64,000 nt of DNA from Corynebacterium pseudotuberculosis (lineage in GTDB: Bacteria > Actinomycetota > Actinomycetes > Mycobacteriales > Mycobacteriaceae): contig NZ_CP021251.1 of the NCBI RefSeq assembly GCF_002155265.1, forward strand, positions 1,612,001 to 1,676,000, given 5' to 3'. Positions 54,890 through 63,033 of this stretch are shown piece by piece. The number at the start of each line of letters is the position of its first letter. Positions within the stretch are counted from its first letter, which is position 1. The notes under the pieces were generated by a model, which made no database searches, had not been told where the DNA came from, and saw only the letters and a list, made by a program, of their open reading frames with translations. A program made the translations under genes and the position numbers.

Positions 54890-55365
54890 GCGAAGAGCAC
54901 GTAGAGAATGAAGCTACGCAAACGCCGGGAGACGTTCCGGTAGAGAGCAAAGCGGAAGATTCATCTGAAAATACCGTTGCTGAGTCAGCTGTCCAGGAGG
55001 AATCTGATCTGGCAGCAGGCGCTTTACGTCCGGAACAGTCGGAAGAAGACATTGCTAAATCCAGCGATGTTGAAGAGTACCTTCGCGATGTCATTGATCC
55101 CGAGCTGGGCATCAACGTTGTCGATCTTGGTCTGGTATATGACGTATGGATGGTAGACGGAGTACATGCGCATGTGAACATGACTCTTACATCACCTGCT
55201 TGTCCGCTTACTGATGTTTTGGAAGACCAAGCACAATCTGCAGTTGTGGGTAATAAGATTGCAGAGTCCTTAAGCATTCATTGGGTATGGATGCCGCCGT
55301 GGGGTCCGCATATGATTACTGAAGATGGGCGCGACCAATTGCGTGCTCTTGGTTTCTCAGTTTAG
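54886..55365 (+). CDS. sufT: SufT, DUF59/MIP18-family Fe-S maturation protein
   Basis: This 159-aa protein has an acidic, low-complexity N-terminus (1-50, Glu/Ser/Ala rich) before the MIP18 domain: YLRDVIDPELGINVVDLGLVYD (about 65-86) and TSPACPLTDVLEDQ with the conserved Cys. Homologues help deliver Fe-S clusters under high demand. It is the last gene of the suf operon. The acidic leader is not shared with minimal SufT and probably is disordered. Confidence 0.92.
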
Positions 55366-55390
55366 ATTTTTAATCTCAAGCGATAACTCA

Positions 55391-55432
55391 TATAAGTTCC
55401 CCCGCCCACCATGCGTAGCGGGGGAACTTATA
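55391..55432 (+). terminator. Terminator of the suf operon
   Basis: A 15-bp perfect stem (55391-55405 and 55418-55432) has a 12-nt loop and a CCCCCGC/GCGGGGG core. It lies 25 nt after the sufT stop. T-tract support is weak, but stem strength is high. Confidence 0.75.
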
Positions 55433-55466
55433 GCATCCTTGTTACAATGTGGGGATGGTTACTTGA

Positions 55467-55472
55467 TATAAT
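55467..55472 (+). promoter_or_regulatory. Consensus extended -10 box of the ABC-F gene
   Basis: TGA-TATAAT is a perfect extended -10 (TGn at 55464-55466). It ends 8 nt before the GTG at 55481 and no ribosome-binding site intervenes. This is the clearest leaderless promoter in the window. Confidence 0.7.
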
Positions 55473-55480
55473 CCGCCGTT

Positions 55481-57112
55481 GTGATTGTGACCAATGATTT
55501 TGAAGTCCGCGTAGGGGCAAGAACCTTACTAAATGCCCCTGGCCAGCATCTTCGTGTACAGCCTGGGGATCGAATTGGACTTGTTGGCCGCAACGGTGCT
55601 GGCAAAACTACTACGATGCGAATTTTGGCGGGGGAGACCGAACCCTATGCCGGCGTAGTGACCCGTAGCGGTGACATCGGTTACCTTCCACAAGATTCGC
55701 GAGAAGGCAATATCGATCAATCCGCGCGTGACCGTGTCCTTTCTGCACGTGGGTTGGATCAGATAAAAACCTCCATGGAGCGACAGCAAGAAATCATGGA
55801 GACTACGGCGGATGATAAAAAACGAGATGCCGCTATCCGAAAGTACTCGCGGCTCGAGGAACGCTATCATGCGCTTGGTGGCTATGAGGCAGCAGCCGAA
55901 GCCGCTCGCATCTGCGACAATTTGGGCCTTCCTGCCCGGATTCTTGACCAGCCACTAAAGACGCTTTCTGGAGGACAACGCCGGAGAGTGGAACTAGCCC
56001 AAATCCTTTTCGCTGCGTCGGCAGGCTCCGGAAAGTCAAGCACCACTTTGCTTCTCGACGAGCCCACGAACCACCTTGATGCCGATTCAATTACGTGGCT
56101 GCGTGATTTTCTGAGCAAACACGAGGGCGGACTCATTATGATCTCGCACGATGTGGAGCTTCTTGATGCAGTCTGTAACAAGGTGTGGTTTTTAGATGCT
56201 GTGCGTGGTGAGGCTGACATCTATAACATGAGCTTTTCTAAGTACAAGGATGCTCGAGCCACTGATGAGGCCCGTCGCCGTCGTGAGCGAGCTAACGCAG
56301 AGAAGAAAGCTGCTGCTTTGAAAGATCAGGCAGCTAGGCTTGGAGCTAAAGCAACCAAAGCTGCTGCAGCCAAACAGATGTTGGCACGTGCCGAAAAAAT
56401 GATGGGTAATCTCGATGAGATCCGCGTTGCAGATCGAGTTGCCAATATCTCTTTTCCGGAGCCAGCACCTTGCGGAAAAACCCCATTAAACGCAACCGGT
56501 CTTACCAAGATGTACGGTTCACTAGAAGTATTCGCCGGCGTAGACCTTGCTATCGATAAAGGCTCTAGAGTGGTGGTTCTCGGGTTCAATGGTGCCGGTA
56601 AAACGACACTGTTGAAACTCCTCGCAGGTGTTGAGAGAACTGATGGTGAAGGCGGCATTGTTTCAGGACATGGTTTGAAAATCGGCTACTTTGCTCAGGA
56701 ACATGACACGATTGATCCACAAAAATCTGTCTGGCAGAACACCATCGATGCGTGCCCTGAAGCCGGTGAACAAGATCTTCGCGGTCTCCTCGGCGCCTTC
56801 ATGTTTACGGGTGAGCAACTCGACCAACCTGCCGGTACGTTGTCAGGTGGTGAAAAGACACGGTTAGCGCTGGCAGCTTTAGTTTCCTCGCGCGCAAACG
56901 TCTTGCTTCTCGACGAGCCCACGAACAACCTTGATCCAGTTTCCAGAGAACAAGTGCTTGATGCCCTCCGAACCTATAAAGGTGCTGTGGTACTTGTGAC
57001 CCACGATCCGGGAGCGGTACGCGCATTAGAACCTGAAAGAGTTATAGTGCTTCCTGACGGTGATGAGGACTTATGGAGTGAAACCTACATGGAAATTGTG
57101 GAGTTAGCATAA
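55481..57112 (+). CDS. ABC-F family ATPase
   Basis: This 543-aa soluble tandem ATPase acts on the ribosome in characterised ABC-F proteins. ABC1 has GRNGAGKTTTMRIL, LSGGQRRRVELA and LLLDEPTNHLD. ABC2 has GFNGAGKTTLLKLL, LSGGEKTRLALA and LLLDEPTNNLD. A charged linker rich in Lys, Arg and Ala (about 250-310) separates them. There is no membrane segment. Antibiotic-protection subfamily membership cannot be judged by eye. It is transcribed after the suf terminator from its own promoter. Confidence 0.93.
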   Translation: MIVTNDFEVRVGARTLLNAPGQHLRVQPGDRIGLVGRNGAGKTTTMRILAGETEPYAGVVTRSGDIGYLPQDSREGNIDQSARDRVLSARGLDQIKTSMERQQEIMETTADDKKRDAAIRKYSRLEERYHALGGYEAAAEAARICDNLGLPARILDQPLKTLSGGQRRRVELAQILFAASAGSGKSSTTLLLDEPTNHLDADSITWLRDFLSKHEGGLIMISHDVELLDAVCNKVWFLDAVRGEADIYNMSFSKYKDARATDEARRRRERANAEKKAAALKDQAARLGAKATKAAAAKQMLARAEKMMGNLDEIRVADRVANISFPEPAPCGKTPLNATGLTKMYGSLEVFAGVDLAIDKGSRVVVLGFNGAGKTTLLKLLAGVERTDGEGGIVSGHGLKIGYFAQEHDTIDPQKSVWQNTIDACPEAGEQDLRGLLGAFMFTGEQLDQPAGTLSGGEKTRLALAALVSSRANVLLLDEPTNNLDPVSREQVLDALRTYKGAVVLVTHDPGAVRALEPERVIVLPDGDEDLWSETYMEIVELA

Positions 57113-57233
57113 GGTCTTACTTGTTATGCCTGCATATCCATGCTCAATTACATCGCTATTTGCGTTTGGCAGAAGACCGTAAAAATTTTGTCGCCGACTT
57201 TTCTTTGGTGGTTTAACTCTTTATTTAAGCAGT

Positions 57234-57284
57234 AATAAAATGCTCAGGACTTAGTGTTTTCTTCTAAGTCCTGAGCATTTTATT
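57234..57284. terminator. Bidirectional terminator between the ABC-F gene and the surface-protein gene
   Basis: A 21-bp perfect inverted repeat (57234-57254 and 57264-57284) with A-run and T-run ends has a 9-nt loop. It lies between convergent genes. Confidence 0.95.
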
Positions 57285-57296
57285 GTTTTCTATGTC

Positions 57297-59426
57297 TTAG
57301 GCGTTATTTCTCCTTTTAGTCCTTGTCATGTGCATTATTACGCCGCCGAGGCCAGCTAATAGCACAGCTAATATGACCATCCAGACCACAGAAGCACCTG
57401 TCTTTGCCAGCAATCCTCTGTTTTGCCCTGGTTTTGGTGTAGCAGATGAGGGGGCTACTTTAGGGCTAGCTGTTGGAGTAGGGGCGCTAGGGGAAATCGT
57501 AGTAGGTGCCGGGGGCAAGACCGTAGGGAGCGGAATTGGGATAGGAATAGGTATTGGGATGATCGGTGGAACAGCATGCGTTGTCTTTGTCGGCTTGGGC
57601 GAAGAAGACGTTGGCTTTGTAGGAGGCACAACAGGGGTGTATTGATTTACTGCAGTAATAACTAATGGGGTTTCCGAACTTCTATCACGAGGAATTACCG
57701 TGAACGGGATCCTGGAACCACTTTCCTCGCCATTGGACAGCCACCGTAAAGAATGCGTGTATCCCTCTACGGAGACAGGAATTTCAGTGATATCGCATGA
57801 TGAATTAATAGGAAGAGAATCGATTTCTACTGCTTCATTATGCCCAAGTTTCTCCTCGCCGATAAACTTAGCGCCTTCATCAGTGGTGCATTCCCATTTG
57901 AAAGTGAATTTCTCTGAAGTCTTTACACCCTCTACCTTCTTTTTAAGGGTGAAACCACCGGTCTGTTTTGGCTCAAACTTATTGTTCACAATAAGATGAA
58001 CCGCTTCTTCCTCTGGGTCCTTAATAGTAATAGTTACTGTGGAGGTGGAATTGAAGCTGTTAACGTTGTCATCTTTATCGATTACAACCCAGGATGTTGT
58101 GAGCTTTCTGCCTTCTTCTGTTTGAGGCTCTAGCTCTGTGATTTTGCATGTTAGCCCCTTATCTAGGTTACTAACATGCGCAAAACCGCCATGTTTTACG
58201 TTAACTTGCCCAGTTGTGCTCTTTTGATCCTTAGCAGATGTGCATTCATACTTGAATGAGTATTCTTTGGCCTTATCTTCTTCTCGGCCTACAACATTCT
58301 TCTCAAGGGTGAAACCACCTTTGCTACCGCGTCCTAGACCACCAGCGTTGGGGAAGCGAACGTGTCCTTCGACATCAACGTGGTCAATTTTAGCCTTGTT
58401 GGTCACGATGCTACCGGGAGCAGGTTTATTCTTTGTTACCGCTGTAAGCGTCAAAATTGGTGCGGATTGTTCCGACAAACCGCGTGGAAACTCAACGGAA
58501 ACCTGCTCTGGTGAGCAGTTAATCGTGTAGTTGCTTCCCTCTTGGTAATCTTCTAACTGGTTTATGTTAGTAAAACCATTTCGTGCCCCGCCTCCAGGAG
58601 AGTTAGTAACGTCATAAATAGCATGGCGAACAAGTTTGGGCTGTTCTTTAGAACCGATAAAGGAAGAAACGTACACGGGAGCATAACCGTTATTGTCGTT
58701 GCCATCACAGGTAAACTTCCAACCCGCAGGGGCATTATCTACGACAAGGACCCGATGGTCGTAATGCTGGTGCTCTTTAGGATCGATTCCTACCGACCAC
58801 AGGATCTTATAGTTGTCAGTTTTCTCATCAAAGCCAATGTACTCACCGATCTTTGAGTCATCGTGGAACAATCCACCCTTGCGCTGCTCAAATTTTCCGG
58901 GCAAGCTGCCGGTACCGCAACCATTGAAAATCAGTTGACCATTGAAATTGCTGCTTGTATTCCAGTTAACGGAGGCGAATGCGCTGCCTTCAACGTTAAA
59001 GTTATGGTTTTGGAATTTGGTTAGTTTAATGGTGAATTCATCGCCGGACCAAAAACCAGTGGCAACGATCTCGCCATTTTTATCCCGAAGCGCAACCGTT
59101 CCAGTGTTGACGGCTTTTAGTTCTTGTGGGAGCTTGAGTCTGATGGTGTCGCCAGCTTTAGCATCTTTATTGGCTTTCCAATCAAATTCAATTTCGGCGA
59201 ATCCACTTGGCCCTACATAGGTGCCGTCTTGGATGTTGGGGCTATCGCTTTTCCATTTGATATTTGACCAATTGCCGCCGGTGCATGTCTCCTGCGCTGT
59301 TGCAGAAGGATATTGGGCTAGCAGAGGGATGAAGCTTGCTATGAGAAGCAACGTAAGCAGCACACCAAGCCAAGGGTTCTTTGTTAAGCGATTGGCAAAG
59401 ATGTGCTTCGCATTAGTAATAATCAT
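57297..59426 (-). CDS. Cell-wall-anchored surface protein with DUF5979-type repeats and an LAKTG sorting signal
   Basis: This 709-aa secreted protein has a signal peptide (1-44, cleavage near ATA-Q) and an N-terminal adhesin-like beta-rich region (about 46-365) with AEIEFDWK and DTIRLKLP. Two tandem repeats begin GGFTLEKNV (369-487) and GGFTLKKKV (489-597), each with a Cys pair (395/427 and 513/544). A Pro/Thr/Ser wall-spanning stretch (598-668) contains an Ile-Pro repeat. The end has LAKTG (673-677), a hydrophobic helix and TRTKRRNNA. LAxTG is the class E sortase motif. No sortase gene is adjacent. The ATG has no clear ribosome-binding site. Adhesion is inferred from architecture only. Confidence 0.88.
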   Translation of the reverse strand: MIITNAKHIFANRLTKNPWLGVLLTLLLIASFIPLLAQYPSATAQETCTGGNWSNIKWKSDSPNIQDGTYVGPSGFAEIEFDWKANKDAKAGDTIRLKLPQELKAVNTGTVALRDKNGEIVATGFWSGDEFTIKLTKFQNHNFNVEGSAFASVNWNTSSNFNGQLIFNGCGTGSLPGKFEQRKGGLFHDDSKIGEYIGFDEKTDNYKILWSVGIDPKEHQHYDHRVLVVDNAPAGWKFTCDGNDNNGYAPVYVSSFIGSKEQPKLVRHAIYDVTNSPGGGARNGFTNINQLEDYQEGSNYTINCSPEQVSVEFPRGLSEQSAPILTLTAVTKNKPAPGSIVTNKAKIDHVDVEGHVRFPNAGGLGRGSKGGFTLEKNVVGREEDKAKEYSFKYECTSAKDQKSTTGQVNVKHGGFAHVSNLDKGLTCKITELEPQTEEGRKLTTSWVVIDKDDNVNSFNSTSTVTITIKDPEEEAVHLIVNNKFEPKQTGGFTLKKKVEGVKTSEKFTFKWECTTDEGAKFIGEEKLGHNEAVEIDSLPINSSCDITEIPVSVEGYTHSLRWLSNGEESGSRIPFTVIPRDRSSETPLVITAVNQYTPVVPPTKPTSSSPKPTKTTHAVPPIIPIPIPIPIPLPTVLPPAPTTISPSAPTPTASPKVAPSSATPKPGQNRGLLAKTGASVVWMVILAVLLAGLGGVIMHMTRTKRRNNA
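57532..57561 (-). repeat. Hexanucleotide repeat encoding an Ile-Pro tract
   Basis: Five tandem GGNATN units (plus-strand reading) encode the Ile-Pro repeat at about residues 624-632 of the surface protein. Copy-number slippage would add or remove Ile-Pro dipeptides without changing the frame. Confidence 0.8.
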
Positions 59427-59790
59427 GAGATTTTAATATTAATTATCATTAAGTGGCGGGCAATGAGTATTGAGGTTCTGGTCATTTTGGGCGAGGGGAT
59501 GTAGGACGTGAACAAATTTAACTTTGTTGACGTCTCACACGTACCCTACTTTTAATATATTAATTAGAGCAAACTGAGAACTTATGGATAAAAGCTTTCA
59601 TTTTCTTAAACTCCCACATTGTAAAGTTCTCATATTTCTTTTTAGGCTTGGGAGAACGTGGGTGGGGGCTGGGAGCTGTTTGCCCGCAGTGGCATTTCGC
59701 CTCTGAATTAAACATTGGCGTCTATGGCGCCTTAAATATCGATAGAATATGCGGGTATATTGTGAGCCCTAACCAGCATTTTAGCTCTGA
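59427..59790 (-). promoter_or_regulatory. A/T-rich region upstream of the surface-protein gene
   Basis: 364 bp with no credible gene. It is more A/T-rich than the surroundings and holds a perfect 12-bp palindrome TTAATATATTAA (59552-59563). A run of A/T (59431-59450) lies just upstream of the surface-protein ATG and may contain its -10. No DtxR consensus box was found. Confidence 0.45.
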
Positions 59791-60900
59791 TTATAAGTAC
59801 TGATCAGCATTAAGCCTCAAATGTTCCCGCAGGTAGGGAAGGGCAAAGTCTGCACGTCCACGTCCTGTAGCCACTATAACTCCACGATCAAGAAGCCGTC
59901 TTCGGTATGTTGAGGGCTGGCTTCCTGGAATTCCTAATTCGGCACCCAGTTCATTGAAATTAGCAGGCCCTTCAGCCTCCGCAAGTTTGATAAGAAATTG
60001 CATCTCACGATAGGGGATGCCCTTCATGGCTGGCATATGAACTTGTTGTCCCATGCGCTCAATAACCAAGGGGAGGGACTGGGTTACGTGCTTTTCAGAT
60101 ATGTTCTGAGACCCCGACATGGTCCATGCAATTGACCCGCATAATTGTAGAAGATAAGCATAGCCATGGCATGCGTTAGTGAGCGAGTTGAGCGCCTGAC
60201 TGTCAATATCTTTTCCACCGTGTTTGACCGTTTCCGCGATGGCTGTTCGAACGTCATCAGTATTTAAAGCCTCGATTGGAATGTGTATTGCACGACGAAG
60301 AAAAGTGGTGCCCTCATGTGCAAGAAGTTTTGATATCTCAAGCGGAAGTCCGGCTACGGCCAACGCAATATTATATTCGTTACGTACGCAGTCCTGGATG
60401 GCGTCCATAAGGAAATGGAGAGATTCCGGTGAAGCGGATTGCACTTCATCCATCGTGATCAAAAGTCCGGACCCTTTTGCGGTGAGGTCCTTTGCAGCAT
60501 CATTCATTATGGACCACAGGGATGTCTGCTGTGGAAACTGGGAGGAAGTGTCGAAGGTTATTCCGCCTATATTGGCAATAGATACGCCCGAAATCTCTAC
60601 GCGGGAGCCGTGAGCGCGCGATTTTTTGATCAGCCTTGGCAGGGAAACGTGGATGAGCTCGTGGTGCTCATGATCGGATGCTCGCGCTCGGACGCATTCC
60701 CAGCCCAGTTCCTTGGCCTCTTCTTCTAGTTGATTTAAAAGGACGGTTTTGCCGGTTCCACGAGTTCCACTGATAAGTATGAAACGATACGGTGCACCGA
60801 TCCCTTCCCTTAAGGCAAAGCCAAAGTTATCCACAATAGAGGTTCTTCCAGCTACAACAAGGGGGTTGACGCCAAAACTGGGGCGGAAAGGATTTCGCAT
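59791..60900 (-). CDS. Orc1/Cdc6-like AAA ATPase with C-terminal winged helix, unknown function
   Basis: This 369-aa protein resembles archaeal-type predicted ATPases. Walker A is GTRGTGKT (45-52) and Walker B ends LLITMDEVQ (Asp151, Glu152). Sensor-like AVAGLP lies near residue 197. The C-terminal ~80 residues form a winged-helix DNA-binding domain (IPYREMQFLIKLAEAEG, then RRRLLDRGVIVATGRG). No nuclease, membrane or toxin domain is seen. The ATG at 60900 lacks a Shine-Dalgarno; TATGGT at 60907-60912 (minus) would make it leaderless. The iteron array covers its -35 region, suggesting autoregulation. Function unknown. Confidence 0.85.
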   Translation of the reverse strand: MRNPFRPSFGVNPLVVAGRTSIVDNFGFALREGIGAPYRFILISGTRGTGKTVLLNQLEEEAKELGWECVRARASDHEHHELIHVSLPRLIKKSRAHGSRVEISGVSIANIGGITFDTSSQFPQQTSLWSIMNDAAKDLTAKGSGLLITMDEVQSASPESLHFLMDAIQDCVRNEYNIALAVAGLPLEISKLLAHEGTTFLRRAIHIPIEALNTDDVRTAIAETVKHGGKDIDSQALNSLTNACHGYAYLLQLCGSIAWTMSGSQNISEKHVTQSLPLVIERMGQQVHMPAMKGIPYREMQFLIKLAEAEGPANFNELGAELGIPGSQPSTYRRRLLDRGVIVATGRGRADFALPYLREHLRLNADQYL

Positions 60901-60913
60901 GCCCCCACCATAC

Positions 60914-60963
60914 CTCTTGTAGGTTTTGTAGGTAACAAAGGCTCTTGTAGGTTTTGTAGGTAA
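60914..60963. repeat. Four-copy TTGTAGGT iteron array at the ATPase promoter
   Basis: Two identical 22-bp units occupy 60914-60935 and 60942-60963 (28-bp period). Each contains two TTGTAGGT boxes 9 bp apart (60917, 60926, 60945, 60954). On the minus strand the proximal unit ends in TTACCT, which sits 17 bp before TATGGT, so it occupies the -35 and spacer of the likely ATPase promoter. Confidence 0.95.
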
Positions 60964-61057
60964 ATCTCCGTAGGCGAGCGTGAAAAAGACCGTAGTATCA
61001 AATATAGAAGGGCTTGTTTCCTAGCCAGTAATAACTGTAATGAAAAGGAAAGTAAAT

Positions 61058-61267
61058 ATGAGAAAGTGGTTCACCCTAAACTCTACTGAACGGAAATTGG
61101 TCATCTCTGCTTTAGTTGCGGATCTGACAGGCAAGGCTGTCGCATGGCATTTTCTCTACCACCTTCCGAACCGTAAAATCATTGGCCCGAAATGGCTGTG
61201 GCTGCCAGTCACTTTTATAGGAGGACTCGGAGCACCAGCTTTTTTGGCTTTCGGGATAAAAAAGTAG
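61058..61267 (+). CDS. Small membrane protein, PLDc_N-like
   Basis: This 69-aa protein ends IGPKWLWLPVTFIGGLGAPAFLAFGIKK (described by position: about residues 42-69), the pattern of small PLDc_N-like membrane proteins; one to two membrane segments are likely. AAAAGGAA gives a good ribosome-binding site for the ATG at 61058; an in-frame ATG at 61040 has none. A possible promoter is GTGAAA (60980-60985) with TATAGA (61003-61008), 17 bp apart. It is divergent from the ATPase and shares its intergenic region. Function unknown. Confidence 0.75.
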   Translation: MRKWFTLNSTERKLVISALVADLTGKAVAWHFLYHLPNRKIIGPKWLWLPVTFIGGLGAPAFLAFGIKK

Positions 61268-61308
61268 TGTGCCAGGTAGGTATCGGTATACGGCTACCTG
61301 GCACACTA
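61265..61308. terminator. Bidirectional terminator overlapping the small-protein stop codon
   Basis: TAGTGTGCCAGGTAG (61265-61279) and CTACCTGGCACACTA (61294-61308) form a perfect 15-bp stem. The left arm begins with the stop codon of the small membrane protein. It separates convergent genes. Confidence 0.85.
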
Positions 61309-61327
61309 TAGAAACTAGAAAGTCAGA

Positions 61328-62692
61328 TTAATTCCTAAAACCATGCACCGGCGCGGGGATAAAACCACCGCGCTGGATAAAGACGGAATTATCCACCGTG
61401 GACACAGGAATGACAGGGGCATAGCCCAGAAGGCCCCCAAAGTTCACCTCATCGCCAGGGTGAGTGCCTGGGACTGGGATTACACGAACAGCTGTGGTCT
61501 TGTGGTTCATCACACCGATTGCTGCTTCGTCTGCAATCATTCCAGAAATAAGTTCTGCTGAGGTATCTCCTGGAATAGCAATCATATCTAAACCGACTGA
61601 GCAGATCGCAGTCATTGCTTCGAGCTTATCCACGGAAATATTGCCTGCACGTACGGCATCAATCATACCTTTATCCTCAGAAACAGGGATGAAAGATCCG
61701 GAAAGGCCTCCCACGCGAGAACAAGCCATCATGCCGCCCTTTTTAACTGCATCATTAAGCAGAGCAAGGGCAGCGGTTGTTCCATGAGTTCCTACTTGAT
61801 CAAGCCCCATGTGTTCCATGATGTGTGCGACAGAATCGCCTAGCTCTGCAGTCGGTGCCAGCGAGAGGTCCACGATGCCAAAAGGCACTCCTAGGCGCTC
61901 AGATGCCATATTTCCAACCAACTGACCTGCGCGAGTGCTTTTAAAAGCAGCCTTTTTAATAGCCTCCGCCACCTGATCTAGGCTGGCTCCATCAAGAGAT
62001 CCAAGAGCCTTATCTACAACACCAGGGCCAGATACCCCAACGCTTACTACGCAGTCAGGCTCTTCCACGCCATGGAAAGCTCCGGCCATAAAGGGATTGT
62101 CCCCCACAGCATTGGCAAAAACGACTAATTTAGCGCAAGCAATCGCGCTATTATCTTTAGTCATTTCTGCGGCTTCTTTAATAACCTTGCCCATCTCCTT
62201 TACCGCATCCATGTTGATGCCGGCTCGGGAAGAACCAATATTGACGGAAGAGCAAACAACATCCGTGACAGTCAATGCTTCAGGGATAGAGTCGATAAGC
62301 TTTTTATCTCCCGCAGTCATGCCTTTTTCAACTAATGCGGAATAGCCACCAATAAAGTTGACTCCCACTGCTTTTGCAGCTCTATCAAGAGCCTTAGCAA
62401 TTTCTACGGGGTTACCATCAACTGCTGCTGCGATGAGTGCTACAGGTGTTACAGAAATACGTTTGTTAACGATGGGGATCCCGAGTTCGCGCTCAATGCC
62501 TTCGCACTCAGATACAAGATCTTTAGCTACGGTCGTGATCTTGTTATAAACTGCATCGCACGTATCCGCCATTGTTCCACGAACACAATCTAGAAGACTG
62601 ATGCCCATAGTCACAGTGCGAATATCAAGACGATATTTCTCAATCATCTCGATTGTTTCCAAGATATTGCTGCTTGAATGAAGCGTAGTCAT
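61328..62692 (-). CDS. PFL family protein (UPF0210/DUF711)
   Basis: This 454-aa conserved protein of the UPF0210 family has structural similarity to glycyl-radical-type folds, but without a demonstrated reaction. [29 protein letters not shown] and [21 protein letters not shown] are conserved. The ATG at 62692 lies 21 nt after the ACT-domain gene, a pairing seen in many bacteria. The two probably act together. Function is not established. Confidence 0.9.
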   Translation of the reverse strand: MTTLHSSSNILETIEMIEKYRLDIRTVTMGISLLDCVRGTMADTCDAVYNKITTVAKDLVSECEGIERELGIPIVNKRISVTPVALIAAAVDGNPVEIAKALDRAAKAVGVNFIGGYSALVEKGMTAGDKKLIDSIPEALTVTDVVCSSVNIGSSRAGINMDAVKEMGKVIKEAAEMTKDNSAIACAKLVVFANAVGDNPFMAGAFHGVEEPDCVVSVGVSGPGVVDKALGSLDGASLDQVAEAIKKAAFKSTRAGQLVGNMASERLGVPFGIVDLSLAPTAELGDSVAHIMEHMGLDQVGTHGTTAALALLNDAVKKGGMMACSRVGGLSGSFIPVSEDKGMIDAVRAGNISVDKLEAMTAICSVGLDMIAIPGDTSAELISGMIADEAAIGVMNHKTTAVRVIPVPGTHPGDEVNFGGLLGYAPVIPVSTVDNSVFIQRGGFIPAPVHGFRN

Positions 62693-62713
62693 GTGTCTGA
62701 AGTTCCTCAGGAG

Positions 62714-62983
62714 CTAGATCGTGTTCATCGCATCGAAAATGGCTTGGGACTGAATCCGGATAACCAAGTTTTGGTCCTTTTCCACTCCTGCCATGTGCTC
62801 TTGAATCGTGGCGATGTCTGTCGCCGAATCATCAAAAGACACATGGAGAATCATGGTGAAATAACCATCCATGATTGTTTGGGACACATTATTAATGTTG
62901 ATTTCTAGCTCTGCACACTTAGTAGCAACTGCAGCAATAATTCCGGTGTGATCTGCACCGGTCACGGAAATAATGGCGAACAT
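62714..62983 (-). CDS. ACT-domain protein (UPF0237)
   Basis: This 89-aa single ACT domain begins MFAIISVTGADHTGIIAAVATKC, the UPF0237 pattern of small amino-acid-sensing regulators. It lies directly upstream of the PFL gene on the same strand and likely binds a small ligand to regulate its partner. The ligand is unknown. Confidence 0.9.
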   Translation of the reverse strand: MFAIISVTGADHTGIIAAVATKCAELEININNVSQTIMDGYFTMILHVSFDDSATDIATIQEHMAGVEKDQNLVIRIQSQAIFDAMNTI

Positions 62984-63033
62984 GACGCTATTTTAGCTGG
63001 AAGCCAAATATGTGGACCTTTCGGGGGAGAGTT

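Noticed and set aside
59427..59790. DtxR iron box upstream of the surface protein
   Set aside because: Only a weak CCCTAACC half-site occurs; no 19-bp dyad matching the DtxR consensus.
61265..61308. Dyad as an att site or mobile-element end flanking the ATPase region
   Set aside because: It behaves as a bidirectional terminator between convergent genes, and no matching copy or integrase is seen on the other side.
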